A DNA stretch of 60,547 nucleotides from Alphaproteobacteria bacterium (GCA_021325315.1 JAJPHK010000169.1:1-60547), one strand, 5' to 3'. Numbered from the stretch's first letter, positions 7,560-17,039 are shown. A program made the numbers and translations. The notes: generated by a model not told the origin, from the letters alone.

Positions 7560-10500
7560 TTAACTCGTTCTACCGCGCCGCGCCGGCGCCGCCGGCTGGC
7601 TACGCGCCCAGAAGCGCTCGGCATGTTCCGCGATCCAGCGGCAGACGATGTAGAACACCGGTGTGAAGATCAGACCGAAGGTGGTCACGCCGATCATGCC
7701 GAAGAACACAGCCGTGCCAAGCGCCTGGCGAAGCTCGGCGCCCGCCCCGGTCGCGATCACGAGCGGAACCACGCCGAGAACGAAGGCGAGCGAAGTCATC
7801 AAAATCGGCCGCAACCGGCGATGCGCCGCCTCTTCCGCCGCCGCCCAGCGGTCCCTGCCCTGATCCTCGAGCTGTTTCGCGAATTCGACGATCAGAATCG
7901 CGTTCTTCGCCGCAAGACCGATCAGCACGATGAAGCCCACTTGCGTGAGGATGTTATTGTCCATGCCTCTGAGCGACACGCCGCTGATCGCAGCGACAAG
8001 ACACATCGGCACGATGAGGATCACCGCAACGGGCAGCGTCAGGCTCTCATATTGCGCGGCGAGCACCAGGAAGACGAACACCACCGCGAGAATGAAGGCG
8101 AAGGCCGCCGTGTTGCCGGCCCGGATTTGCTGGAAGGCGAGCGTCGTCCATTCATAGGAAAAACCTTCGGGCAGCGTCTCTTTCGCGAGCTTCTCCATGA
8201 TCTGGATCGCCTGGCCCTGCGAGTAGCCGGGTGCCGGAATGCCGTCCAGTTCGGCCGACGTGTATAGATTGTAGCGCGGCACGCGATACGGCCCTGCGAT
8301 GTCTTTCACGGTCGTGAACGAGCCGAGCGGCACGGTATCGCCGCGCGAATTACGCACGCGAATCTTCAAGACATCCTCCGGCCCGAGCCGATATGGCCCG
8401 TCCGCCTGCGTCATCACGCGGAAGGTCTTGCCCAGGAGATTGAAGTCGTTGACATAAGCGGAGCCGATATAGACCTGCAGCGCCGAGAAGACGTCGCGCA
8501 CGTCGATGCCGAGGAGCTGCGCCTTGGCGCGGTCGATGTCGAGATAGAGCTGCGGCGTCGAGTTCTCGAACAATGAGAAGACCTGCATGACCCCCGGCGT
8601 CTGGGCGGCGCGGCCCATCATCGCATAGGTCGCCTGCAGGAGCGCTCCCGGCCCGCGATTGGCGCGGTCCTCGATCATCATGCGGAAGCCGCCCGCCGTG
8701 CCGATGCCGCGCACCGGCGGCGGCACCACTGCAATCAGGAAGGCTTCCTGAATGGAGCTCAGGCGTTTCACCAGCTCTTGCTGGATCGCGGCCGCCGACT
8801 GCCGCGGGTCCTTGGCGCGCTCGTCGTAGGGAGCGAGGACGCAAAACATCGCGCCGGAGTTCGGGGCGTTGGTGAAGGTCGCACCCGAGAAGCCCACGAC
8901 GTTAACGACGTGCTCGATGCCCGGAATGTTCAGTGCGATGTCCGCCGCGCGGCGCATCACTTCGTCGGTACGCGAGATCGAAGCACCGCCGGGAAGCTGG
9001 CCGACGGTGATGAGATAACCCTGGTCGACCTGCGGAATGAACCCGACGGGGGTGCGGTAGAACTCCAGCATGCCGATGCCGATCACGCCGCCGTAGACGA
9101 CAAGCATCATGACGACCATTCGCACCGCGCGCGCCGTGAAGCGCCCGTAGGCGTGCGAGAGCCTGTCGAAATAATGGTTAAAGCCGTTGAAGAAACGCGC
9201 GATCGGCGCCGTCCAGCCCTGCGGCACGTAATCCTGGTCCGGATGCGGCTTCAGCATCAGCGCGCACATCGCCGGCGAGAGCGTCAGCGACACGATCAGC
9301 GAAATCACCGTCGCGCCCGCGATGGTGAGCGCGAACTGCCGGTAGAACTGGCCGGAAATGCCCGTGATAAAGACCGCGGGCACGAACACGGCGCACAGCA
9401 CGAGCGCGATCGCAATCAATGCGCCGCCGACCTCGTCCATGCTTTTCACCGCCGCATCGTGCGGCGACAAGCCTCTTTCTATATTGCGCTCCACGTTTTC
9501 GACGACGACGATCGCGTCGTCGACCACGATGCCGATCGCAAGCACAAGCCCGAACAGCGTCAGATTGTTCAGCGTGAAGCCGAAAACCGACATCACGAAG
9601 AAGGTGCCGATGAGCGAGATCGGAATTGCCAGCAAGGGAATGATCGCCGCGCGCCAGGTCTGCAGGAACAGGATCACGACGAGAACGACGAGAACGATCG
9701 CCTCGAAAATCGTGTGCTGCACCGCATCGACGGACTCGCGGATGAATTGCGTCGGATTATAGAGAATCCCGTACTCCAGATCCGCGGGGAAATTCCCCGA
9801 GATCTGCTTCATCGTTTTTTCGATGTTGTCCGCTGTCGCGAGCGCGTTCGAGCCCGGCTGCTGGAAAATCGCGATGCCGACCGAGGGGTCGCGGTCGCGG
9901 TAGAAGGCGGTCGAATAATCGAGTCCGTTGATCTCGACGCGCGCCACGTCCTTGAGCCGCACGATCGCCTGGGGCGTCTCCTTGATGACGATATTGGAGA
10001 ACTCCGCCGGATCGCTTAGGCGACCCAGCGTCTGCACCGCGATCTGGAACGCGCGCTGCTCTTTCACCGGCGGCGCGTTCAGAACGCCGGAAGCAACCTG
10101 AATGTTCTGGCTTGCGAGCGCCGCGACAACGTCCGAGCCGGTGAGGTTAAGCGTCTGCAGGCGCTGCGGATCGAGCCACACCCACATCGCGTAGTCGCGG
10201 CTGCCGAACACGGTGATCGAGCCCACGCCGTTCACGCGCGCGAGCACGTCCTTGATCTGCAAGGTGGCGTAGTTTGAGATGAACAGCTGGTCGCGCGTCT
10301 TCTTCGGCGAGACGAGGCTGATCACCATCATCAGATCCGGCGAGGCCTTCTGGACCACGACGCCGATATTGCGCACGTCGGCCGGCAGGCGCGGCTGCGC
10401 GATCTGCACGCGGTTCTGCACCTGCACCTGTGCGATATCGAGGTCGGTGCCGAGGTCGAAGGTGACCGAAATCGTGAACCGGCCGTCCGAGGTCGAGTTC

Positions 10501-10745
10501 GAATAGACGTAGAGCATGTTCTCCACGCCGTTGATCTGATCCTCGATCGGCGAGACGACGGTATTCGCCACCGTCTCGGCGCTTGCGCCCGGATACTGGC
10601 CGGTGATCGTGACGGTCGGCGGCGCGATCTCGGGATATTGCGCGACCGGCAAGCGCCAGAAGCTCACGGCGCCGACAATCACGAAAACGATCGAGACGAC
10701 AGCGGCAAAGATCGGGCGGTCGATGAAGAAGTGGGAAATGCGCAT
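7560..10745 (-). CDS. RND multidrug efflux pump, inner-membrane subunit (HAE1 family)
   Basis: This is a proton-driven tripartite drug exporter of the AcrB/MexB type, 1061 residues. It begins with the canonical 'MRISHFFIDRPIFAAVVSI'. The TM4 proton-relay pair is in GIVVDDAIVVVENVERN and the TM10 lysine in GLAAKNAILIVEFAKQ. The periplasmic docking domains 'FPADLEYGILYNPTQFI' and 'VGQLPGGASISRTDEV' are recognisable. Its partner adaptor ends 3 bases upstream, so the two are co-transcribed. No outer-membrane channel gene is adjacent, so a TolC-like protein elsewhere must complete the complex. No TetR- or MarR-type repressor is adjacent. Confidence 0.95.
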   Translation of the reverse strand: MRISHFFIDRPIFAAVVSIVFVIVGAVSFWRLPVAQYPEIAPPTVTITGQYPGASAETVANTVVSPIEDQINGVENMLYVYSNSTSDGRFTISVTFDLGTDLDIAQVQVQNRVQIAQPRLPADVRNIGVVVQKASPDLMMVISLVSPKKTRDQLFISNYATLQIKDVLARVNGVGSITVFGSRDYAMWVWLDPQRLQTLNLTGSDVVAALASQNIQVASGVLNAPPVKEQRAFQIAVQTLGRLSDPAEFSNIVIKETPQAIVRLKDVARVEINGLDYSTAFYRDRDPSVGIAIFQQPGSNALATADNIEKTMKQISGNFPADLEYGILYNPTQFIRESVDAVQHTIFEAIVLVVLVVILFLQTWRAAIIPLLAIPISLIGTFFVMSVFGFTLNNLTLFGLVLAIGIVVDDAIVVVENVERNIERGLSPHDAAVKSMDEVGGALIAIALVLCAVFVPAVFITGISGQFYRQFALTIAGATVISLIVSLTLSPAMCALMLKPHPDQDYVPQGWTAPIARFFNGFNHYFDRLSHAYGRFTARAVRMVVMMLVVYGGVIGIGMLEFYRTPVGFIPQVDQGYLITVGQLPGGASISRTDEVMRRAADIALNIPGIEHVVNVVGFSGATFTNAPNSGAMFCVLAPYDERAKDPRQSAAAIQQELVKRLSSIQEAFLIAVVPPPVRGIGTAGGFRMMIEDRANRGPGALLQATYAMMGRAAQTPGVMQVFSLFENSTPQLYLDIDRAKAQLLGIDVRDVFSALQVYIGSAYVNDFNLLGKTFRVMTQADGPYRLGPEDVLKIRVRNSRGDTVPLGSFTTVKDIAGPYRVPRYNLYTSAELDGIPAPGYSQGQAIQIMEKLAKETLPEGFSYEWTTLAFQQIRAGNTAAFAFILAVVFVFLVLAAQYESLTLPVAVILIVPMCLVAAISGVSLRGMDNNILTQVGFIVLIGLAAKNAILIVEFAKQLEDQGRDRWAAAEEAAHRRLRPILMTSLAFVLGVVPLVIATGAGAELRQALGTAVFFGMIGVTTFGLIFTPVFYIVCRWIAEHAERFWARSQPAAPARRGRTS

Positions 10746-10748
10746 TGT

Positions 10749-12041
10749 CTACTTCTTCTCCGGGTCGGCCTTGGCGGAAGGATCCGACATCGTTTTCTCG
10801 GAGGCCTTAGACCCGGATTCCGGCACGGATTGATAGACCTCCTGCTTGCTTCGTTCCGCGGCCGCCGCACCGGCACCGGGCTGCTTCGGTTGACCCGGCT
10901 GGCCCGGTTGCTGCCCCTCTGGCACCGGCGTCACTTTCACGCCCGGGCGCGCACGCATGAGACCGTTCACGATGACATTGTCGTTCTCGTCGAGGCCCCT
11001 CACGACCCGCAGCTTGCCGTGCAACGCGCCGAGCGTGACGAATTTCTGCTGCACCGTATTCTGGCCGTCGACCACATAGACGAACTTCCGGATCTGTTCG
11101 CTGCCGATCGCCGCATCGGGAACGAGCAGCGCCACGTATGGGCGCGAAGCCGGGACCTGAATGCGCGCAAACATGCCCGGCGTGAACAGGCCCGTCGGAT
11201 TCGGAACCACGGCGCGACCGCGAATCGTACCCGATGATTGATCGATGACGTTGTCGACGAAGTCGATCTTGCCGTCGTGGGTGAAGTCTTGCTCGTCCAG
11301 AAGCTTCAGCTTCACCGGCGTCGAGGTGTAACGCGAATCCGTATCCCGGCCGTTTTGCGCGATACGTTCGTAGCGCAGGAATGCGCCCTCGTCCGCCGTG
11401 AACTCAAAGCGGATCGGATCGATTGAAACGATGGTCGCGAGCAGCGTCGTGTTGCCCGTCGTACCGCCGGTGACCAGGTTGCCGACGGAAACGCGGCGGT
11501 CGCCGATGCGGCCGGTGATCGGAGAGCGCAGCTCGGTGAACTGCAGGTCGAGCTCGGCCTGCTTCACGGCGGCTTCGTTCGAGGCGACGGAGGCTTCGGC
11601 GATACGTTTGGTTTGGATGCGCTGCTCGAACACCTGTTGCGAAATCGTCTTGTCGGCCAAAAGCTTCTGGCCGCGCTCCAAATCCGCCTCGGCATAAGCG
11701 AGATTGGCCCGCGCCTGCGCCAGCGCGCCGCGCGCCTGATCGAGCGTGTTCTGGAACGGCCGCTTGTCGATCGTAAACAGAAGATCGCCTTTTTTCACGA
11801 TCGCGCCGTCGGCGAAATCGATCGAGTCGAGATAGCCGGAAACGCGCGCGCGGATTTCGACCGTGTCGACCGCGACGAAACGGCCGACATACTCATCGTG
11901 ATCGACGACTTCCTGCTTCACGGGATGCGCCACGGTGACGGGCGGCGGCGGCGGCGCCTGCGGCGCCTGTCCGCAATTCGAAAGCGTGAAAGCGATAAAA
12001 ACAGCCGTTAACAGGCGTAGCGGAAATGCAATGCGATTCAT
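10749..12041 (-). CDS. RND efflux periplasmic adaptor (membrane fusion protein)
   Basis: This links the RND pump to an outer-membrane channel. The start at MNRIAFPLRLL is preferred over the ORF-track start nine codons earlier; a GGGAT ribosome-like site precedes it. The N terminus has a hydrophobic signal and TLSNC, which resembles a lipobox but with Asn before Cys. Domains run in order: beta-barrel/lipoyl start (YVGRFVAVDTVEIRARVSGYL), alpha-hairpin (LDQARGALAQARANLAYAEADLERG), lipoyl end (FTELRSPITGRIGDRRVSVGNLV), and membrane-proximal domain. The last about 55 residues are an unusual Gln/Pro/Gly- and Lys-rich tail (GQQPGQPGQP), probably disordered. Confidence 0.93.
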   Translation of the reverse strand: MNRIAFPLRLLTAVFIAFTLSNCGQAPQAPPPPPVTVAHPVKQEVVDHDEYVGRFVAVDTVEIRARVSGYLDSIDFADGAIVKKGDLLFTIDKRPFQNTLDQARGALAQARANLAYAEADLERGQKLLADKTISQQVFEQRIQTKRIAEASVASNEAAVKQAELDLQFTELRSPITGRIGDRRVSVGNLVTGGTTGNTTLLATIVSIDPIRFEFTADEGAFLRYERIAQNGRDTDSRYTSTPVKLKLLDEQDFTHDGKIDFVDNVIDQSSGTIRGRAVVPNPTGLFTPGMFARIQVPASRPYVALLVPDAAIGSEQIRKFVYVVDGQNTVQQKFVTLGALHGKLRVVRGLDENDNVIVNGLMRARPGVKVTPVPEGQQPGQPGQPKQPGAGAAAAERSKQEVYQSVPESGSKASEKTMSDPSAKADPEKK

Positions 12042-12112
12042 TGGGGTATCCCATGGGTGGGCGCTCATAGCGCATCTGCAGCATGGAGGAAACCCGGAGG
12101 CGTGCTTTACGA

Positions 12113-13681
12113 CTAAATCCGGCCGCCGTCCGTGGATTTGACACCGCTTGCCGTTGCGGCATCGCGCAGCAAACTCCTGAGCCAGTCCCGGCCGAGGAAT
12201 ATGACAATCAGCGCCGCGTACAGAATTGTTCCGCCTGCGAGCAAAATAAGCAGCAATATTTCTTCGCGAAAATGTGACAGGCCGACATACGAAGCGGCGA
12301 AATACTGTCCTGCGTAGAACGCAAGGCCAAGCACAGTCCCAATCATGGCGAAGAACGCAAGATGATTCGTGCTTACCGCCGGACGCTCAAACCTTAGTCT
12401 ATGTGCGGCCCAGATCAGGAGGATGAGGTTGAGCCAGGCGCCCGCCGCGGTCGCGAGCGCCAGCCCCACCTGCGCGAGCGGGCCGGTAAGTACGATTTTC
12501 AATAAAATATTCACGAAAACCGCCGTGAGCGCTGCTTTTACGGGTGTCGCCGTATTGCCGCGCGCGAGAAACGGCGCGGTGAAGCTCCGCATCAGCATGA
12601 AGGGAACGAGTCCCGTCGCATAGGCGGCGAGCGTCGCGGCGGCGGCGATCGCGTCGGCCGGCGTAAACGCGCCCCGCATGAACAGCGCGCGCATAATAAG
12701 GTCGGGAATGGCGATCGCGGCCGCAACAAAAGGAACGGCGATCAAGAGCGAAAGCTCGATCGCCCTGCCCTGCGAAGCCGCGGCGCCCGCTTCGTCATTC
12801 GCCGCCAGCCGCCGCGACATTTCCGGAAGCAACACAATGCCGATGGCAATTGCCACGACGCCGATGGGGAGCTGGTTGATGCGGTCGGCATAATAGAGTG
12901 CGGAGAGCGAACCCGCCGGCAGGAATGTCGCGATCATGGTGTCGGCGAAGAGCGCAAGCTGCACGCCGCCCGCGCCGATGATCGCGGGGCCGAGCGCCTT
13001 CAGAAACCGCTTGGTCGGCTCGTCGAGTTTCGGAAGCCGGAAGCGGAAGCCAAAGCCGTGCTTCTCGGCGTCGATATCCACCGCGATCACCTGCAGAATG
13101 CCGGAGATCAGCACGCCCCAGGCCGCCGCGTGCCCGGCGCTCGGGAACCACGCCGCGACCAGCAGCGCCCCCGCCATGCAGACATTCAGCAGCACAGGCG
13201 CCCCCGCCGCGGTGGCAAAACGCTGATTGGCGTTGAGCGTGCCGGAAATCATCGCGAGCATCGCGGTCAGACCGAGATACGGGAAGGTGATCCGCGTCAG
13301 CGTAACCGCGAGATCGAAGCGCGCGGGATCGTCCGAGAGTCCCGGCGCGAGCAGTTTCACCATCTGCGGCGTGAAGATCCACGCGAGCGCCAGAAGAAAA
13401 GTTTGAACGAGCAAGAGACCTGTTCCGATTTCGTCGGCGAAATCTCGGGCCTTCTGTTGCCCGTCCTGCTCCAGCCTGCGCGCATAGGCGGGCACGAAGG
13501 CGTTCGAGAACGCGCCCTCCGCGAAAATCGCCCGGAAATGGTTAGGCAGGCGAAACGCGACAAGAAACGCATCCGCGATCGGGCCCGCGCCGAGGATCGC
13601 CGCCATTACGATGTCGCGCACGAAGCCGGTGACGCGCGAGATCAGCGTCCAGCCTCCGACGGTGAAGATGTTTTTGATCAT
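12113..13681 (-). CDS. murJ: Lipid II flippase MurJ (MviN family)
   Basis: MurJ moves lipid II across the inner membrane during peptidoglycan synthesis. It is 522 residues with about 14 predicted membrane segments. The N terminus 'NIFTVGGWTLISRVTGFVRDI' is the family signature, followed by 'GAGPIADAFLVAFRLPNHFRAIFAEGAFSNAFVP', with the conserved charged residues in the central cavity. The gene lies upstream of, and in the same direction as, the efflux adaptor with a 71-base gap. Functional linkage to efflux is doubtful. Confidence 0.95.
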   Translation of the reverse strand: MIKNIFTVGGWTLISRVTGFVRDIVMAAILGAGPIADAFLVAFRLPNHFRAIFAEGAFSNAFVPAYARRLEQDGQQKARDFADEIGTGLLLVQTFLLALAWIFTPQMVKLLAPGLSDDPARFDLAVTLTRITFPYLGLTAMLAMISGTLNANQRFATAAGAPVLLNVCMAGALLVAAWFPSAGHAAAWGVLISGILQVIAVDIDAEKHGFGFRFRLPKLDEPTKRFLKALGPAIIGAGGVQLALFADTMIATFLPAGSLSALYYADRINQLPIGVVAIAIGIVLLPEMSRRLAANDEAGAAASQGRAIELSLLIAVPFVAAAIAIPDLIMRALFMRGAFTPADAIAAAATLAAYATGLVPFMLMRSFTAPFLARGNTATPVKAALTAVFVNILLKIVLTGPLAQVGLALATAAGAWLNLILLIWAAHRLRFERPAVSTNHLAFFAMIGTVLGLAFYAGQYFAASYVGLSHFREEILLLILLAGGTILYAALIVIFLGRDWLRSLLRDAATASGVKSTDGGRI

Positions 13682-13714
13682 CGGCGCATATTCCCTGCGC
13701 GAAGGAGCGCCAAA

Positions 13715-13843
13715 TCCCTCCCCCTCACCCTCGAAACGTCTCGCTCGCGCTCGACGTTTCTCTTCCCTCTCCCCCTCCCGAATTCGGGAGGGGGAGAGGG
13801 AAAGGGAGCGGCGAAGCCGCGACCGGGTGAGAGGGAGGGAAAA
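13715..13843. repeat. Nested inverted-repeat element with 40-bp perfect palindrome
   Basis: The outer arms are 'tccctccccctcaccc' and 'gggtgagagggaggga'. Inside is 'gaaacgtc' (13733-13740) with 'gacgtttc' (13753-13760). At 13763-13802 there is an uninterrupted 40-base palindrome centred on GAATTC ('ttccctctccccctcccg' and its exact complement). It lies upstream of murJ and downstream of the aminotransferase gene, both on the minus strand. It resembles the Hyphomicrobiales CCCTCCCC-type repeat, also seen in short form at 30608-30629. Confidence 0.8.
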
Positions 13844-13889
13844 GAAATCTGCGGCGTAAATAATTTTATTGCAGAATTCTGCAGCAATC

Positions 13890-15044
13890 TCAGCCGACCA
13901 GCGCGCGCTTCACCGCATCCACAATGCGGTCCTGCGTCGACTCGTCGAGATAGGCGTGCATCGGAAGCGAGATCACTTCGTGCGAAAGTTTCTCGGTGAC
14001 CGGCAAGCCGCCGTCCGCCGCCGGAAACTTCTTGTAGGCTTCGTGCCGGTGCGGAGGCTTCGCGTAATAAATCGCGGTCGGAATGCCTTCGGCCTTCAGC
14101 GCGGCGGCCAAGCCGTCGCGGCGCCCGGGTTGCACGCGAATCGTGTATTGCGCCCATACCGAAGTGTAACCTTCCGGCACGCGCGGGACGATGGCGTATT
14201 GGCCGAGCTTTTCGCTGTAACGGGCCGCGATTTTATTGCGCGCCGCGATTTCAGCCGGGAAAATCTTGAGTTTTTCAAGGAGTACTGCGGCCTGGATCGT
14301 GTCGAGCCGGCCTGTGATGCCAATGTGGGAGAACTCGGGCTTGCCGGGCAACTGGCCGTGCACACGCAGGCCACGTATGAGCTCCGCAAGCTCGTCGTCA
14401 TTGGTGAACACAGCACCGCCGTCGCCGTAGCAGCCCAAGGGCTTCGCCGGGAAAAAGCTCGTCGCCGCCGCCAAGCCGATGCCGCCGATTTTCTTTGCTT
14501 TGTAGACGCCGCCGAATCCTTGCGCCGCATCGTCGAGCACGAAGAGTTTGTTCTCTTCCGCGACCGCGGCGACCGCGTCATGATCGGCGGGCAGCCCGAA
14601 CAAATCGACCGGAATCACCGCTTTCGGCTTCAACCCGAGCTTCTTCGCGGTCGCGATCGCCTTCTTCAGGCTCTCTACATCCATGTTAAACGTGTCTTCG
14701 TGCACGTCGACGAAGACAGGCGTGGCGCCGACAAGCGCGACGACCTCGCAAGTAGCGGCGAAGGTGAAGGACGGGCAGAAAACGGCGTCGCCGGGCCCGA
14801 TCTTCTTGGCGAGCAGCACGAGCATCAGCGCGTCGGTGCCGCTCGCGCAGGAAATCGTGTGTTTCACGCCCGCGAAGCTTGAGAGCTGCCCTTCCAGCTC
14901 GCGCACCTCCGGGCCAAGAATGAACTGGCAGTGATCGAGAACTTTCGCCACCGCTTCGTCGATCGCTTCGCCGAGCCTTTTGCGTTGCGCGCCGATATCG
15001 ATGAACGGAATCGGTTTTATCTCGGGGCGAGCGTGCTGGTTCAT
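13890..15044 (-). CDS. DegT/DnrJ/EryC1 sugar aminotransferase
   Basis: This PLP-dependent enzyme transaminates a keto group on a nucleotide sugar. The start at MNQHARPEIKPIPF is chosen because the longer ORF-track start would overlap the upstream gene. The family N terminus IPFIDIGAQ is present. The PLP lysine lies in FFPAKPLGCYGDGGAVFTND, and SGTDALMLVLLA marks the cofactor phosphate region. The gene is 19 bases downstream of a Gfo/Idh/MocA dehydrogenase. Oxidise-then-aminate pairs of this kind (GnnA/GnnB, WlbA/WlbC) make 3-amino-3-deoxy UDP-GlcNAc derivatives. The pair could supply 2,3-diaminoglucose for lipid A, which is inference. Confidence 0.85.
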   Translation of the reverse strand: MNQHARPEIKPIPFIDIGAQRKRLGEAIDEAVAKVLDHCQFILGPEVRELEGQLSSFAGVKHTISCASGTDALMLVLLAKKIGPGDAVFCPSFTFAATCEVVALVGATPVFVDVHEDTFNMDVESLKKAIATAKKLGLKPKAVIPVDLFGLPADHDAVAAVAEENKLFVLDDAAQGFGGVYKAKKIGGIGLAAATSFFPAKPLGCYGDGGAVFTNDDELAELIRGLRVHGQLPGKPEFSHIGITGRLDTIQAAVLLEKLKIFPAEIAARNKIAARYSEKLGQYAIVPRVPEGYTSVWAQYTIRVQPGRRDGLAAALKAEGIPTAIYYAKPPHRHEAYKKFPAADGGLPVTEKLSHEVISLPMHAYLDESTQDRIVDAVKRALVG

Positions 15045-15063
15045 CGCAATCTCAGCTCGACGA

Positions 15064-16068
15064 TCAACCGGCGACCGCACGCGGCCCGCGCTTCGGCACC
15101 GCTATGCCGCCCTTGAGGCACTGAATCGCGATCTCGAGGCTGGAAACGCCCTCGTCGCCGCCCACGAGCGGTTTTTCGTCTTCGCGGACCGCCTTGATGA
15201 AGGCGAGAAGCTCCGCGCGCAGCGGTTCGGCATGGCCCACCGAAAGATGCCGCATGGAATAGCTGCCGTCCGGCTGGAAGCCGAAGCACTCCGTCACCTG
15301 CCGCGTGAGCAAGTCGCCGATCACGTATTTGTCGCGCGTCGCGACATGCACGGTGCGCGCCTTGAACGGCGTGAGCCAGTTGGTGTTGATGTGCGCGAGC
15401 ACGCCCGACGCCGTGCGGAACTGCAGGAGCGCGATGTCCTCGCGCTCCGCGATCGCGCGCGTGAGCTGCGGCTGCACCTCGACGATTTCGGATTCGGTGA
15501 ACCAGCGGATCAGGTCGATGTCGTGCACGGCAAGATCGGTGACGACGCCGACATTCGACATGCGCGGCGGGAAGGGGCCGACCCGGGTGATTGCGATCGA
15601 AAGGATTTCCTGGCTGGAGATCGCCTGCTTGATCGCCTGCACGGTCGGATTGAACCGCTCGACATGGCCGACCATGAGCTTCACGCCCTTGCGGCGCGCG
15701 GCGGCGACGATCGCGCGTCCCTCTTCCACGCTCGGCGCGATCGGTTTTTCGACGAGAATATCAACGCCCGCCTCGATGCAATCGAGCGCGATCTCGTGAT
15801 GCAGATGCGTCGGCGCCGCGATGATCACCGCGTCGAGACCGAGCGCCAAAAGCGATTTATGATCGGCAACCGCCTTGCAGCCCAAGAGGCCCGCGATTTT
15901 TCCGGCGACCGCCGCATCCGGATCGGCGATCGCAACAAGCTCGATGCCCGGAAGTTCGGCGAGCACGCGCGCATGGTTCGAGCCCATGACGCCGCTGCCT
16001 ACGATTCCGAAGCGCAAATTTTCCGAGGGGGATTTTTCGCGCGCGTTGGCGCGTACACCCGATGTCAT
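15064..16068 (-). CDS. Gfo/Idh/MocA-family nucleotide-sugar dehydrogenase
   Basis: This NAD(P)-dependent oxidoreductase has the Rossmann motif FGIVGSGVMGSNHARVL near residues 20-36. The conserved EKPIA is near 126-130 and VGHVERFNP near 147-155. The 'VERFNP' variant is typical of the WlbA/GnnA type that oxidises the 3-hydroxyl of UDP-GlcNAc. A good ribosome site (AGGGGAAAT) precedes the start. It is the first gene of the pair with the DegT aminotransferase. Assignment to 3-amino-sugar synthesis rests on that context. Other sugar dehydrogenase roles remain possible. Confidence 0.82.
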   Translation of the reverse strand: MTSGVRANAREKSPSENLRFGIVGSGVMGSNHARVLAELPGIELVAIADPDAAVAGKIAGLLGCKAVADHKSLLALGLDAVIIAAPTHLHHEIALDCIEAGVDILVEKPIAPSVEEGRAIVAAARRKGVKLMVGHVERFNPTVQAIKQAISSQEILSIAITRVGPFPPRMSNVGVVTDLAVHDIDLIRWFTESEIVEVQPQLTRAIAEREDIALLQFRTASGVLAHINTNWLTPFKARTVHVATRDKYVIGDLLTRQVTECFGFQPDGSYSMRHLSVGHAEPLRAELLAFIKAVREDEKPLVGGDEGVSSLEIAIQCLKGGIAVPKRGPRAVAG

Positions 16069-16196
16069 CCGATTTCCCCTAGATTCCCTAGGTCTTGTCT
16101 AACATGAGGCACCTGTGTGGCGCGACCCGCGCGCCGCGCAATACCGTCACAAATGATTTCAATGGTTTACAGCGCGGATTACGTGCGGTGCATGCC

Positions 16197-16952
16197 CTAC
16201 TCGGCGGCAGTTCGCCGCACGCCGCCGGTTTCCAGCGTTAATCCCGCGGCTAGCGTGTCGGCACGAAATGCTTTCACACCGTCGAGCGAGAGTTCTTCCG
16301 CGGTTTTGGTGCCGAGCGCTGTGAGCTTTTTGAGAATGTCGGCGGGCGCCGTGATGATGTGGCAGCCCATACGGTCCGCCTCGATCACGTTCCACACTTC
16401 GCGCGTCGAAGCCCAGATCACTTCCACTTGCTTCGTCGCGCGCGCTTCTTTCACCGCGGCCTCGACGAGCGGAACGTAATCGATGCCCAGATCCGCGAGC
16501 CGGCCGGCGAAGACGGAAACGATTCCGCCCGGCCCTTGCGAGAGCGCGAGCGTCGCCTTCTTCGCCTGTTCCACCGTCGTCACCACCGTGACGTTGATCT
16601 TCACGCCCTCGCCCGAGAGCCGCCGGATGGCGTCGGTCAGCATCTCCCCTTTGGTGTTGATGATCGGGAGCTTGACGTAAACATTCTTGCCCCAGGCCGT
16701 GATCAGCCGCGCTTCCGCGATCATCTGGTCGATATCGTCGGAAATGACCTCGAAGGAAATGTGTTTGTCCGGCACCGCCGCGACGAGCTCGCGCGCATAG
16801 CTCTCGTAATCCTTCACCCCCGCCTTCTTCAGGAGCGACGGATTGGTGGTGAAGCCCGCGATATGCTTCTGCTTCGCCATTTCCACGATCTGCGCCTTGT
16901 CGGCGCCGTCGGTGAACAGCTTCACTTTGAGTGAGGCAAGCGTGGTGGCCAT
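16197..16952 (-). CDS. Transaldolase / fructose-6-phosphate aldolase-like enzyme
   Basis: This class I aldolase transfers or cleaves a dihydroxyacetone unit via a Schiff-base lysine. TTNPSL (35-40) is the conserved N-terminal motif and the catalytic lysine is in VYVKLPI (Lys94). The 251-residue length is close to the short FSA/TalC-type transaldolases. A clear GGAG ribosome site lies before the ATG. It could feed sedoheptulose-7-phosphate, the precursor of the ADP-heptose pathway encoded next door, but this link is inference. The gene stands alone and is divergent from waaC. Confidence 0.88.
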   Translation of the reverse strand: MATTLASLKVKLFTDGADKAQIVEMAKQKHIAGFTTNPSLLKKAGVKDYESYARELVAAVPDKHISFEVISDDIDQMIAEARLITAWGKNVYVKLPIINTKGEMLTDAIRRLSGEGVKINVTVVTTVEQAKKATLALSQGPGGIVSVFAGRLADLGIDYVPLVEAAVKEARATKQVEVIWASTREVWNVIEADRMGCHIITAPADILKKLTALGTKTAEELSLDGVKAFRADTLAAGLTLETGGVRRTAAE

Positions 16953-17039
16953 GGCATCTCCAGGGAAAGGGTCGGCTTGCGTTATAGCCGATAACGGGGC
17001 TATTCGGGCGCGCGGCCCCCGTCAAGTCCGGCGCGGTTT

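Noticed and set aside
6537-8267. 576-residue plus-strand ORF overlapping EamA transporter and RND pump genes
   Set aside because: Lies antisense to two strong gene families; composition is Arg/His/Asp-rich with no domain, as expected for a shadow frame in GC-rich DNA.
8778-10019. 413-residue plus-strand ORF inside the RND pump gene
   Set aside because: Antisense shadow with Asp/His/Arg bias; no family features.
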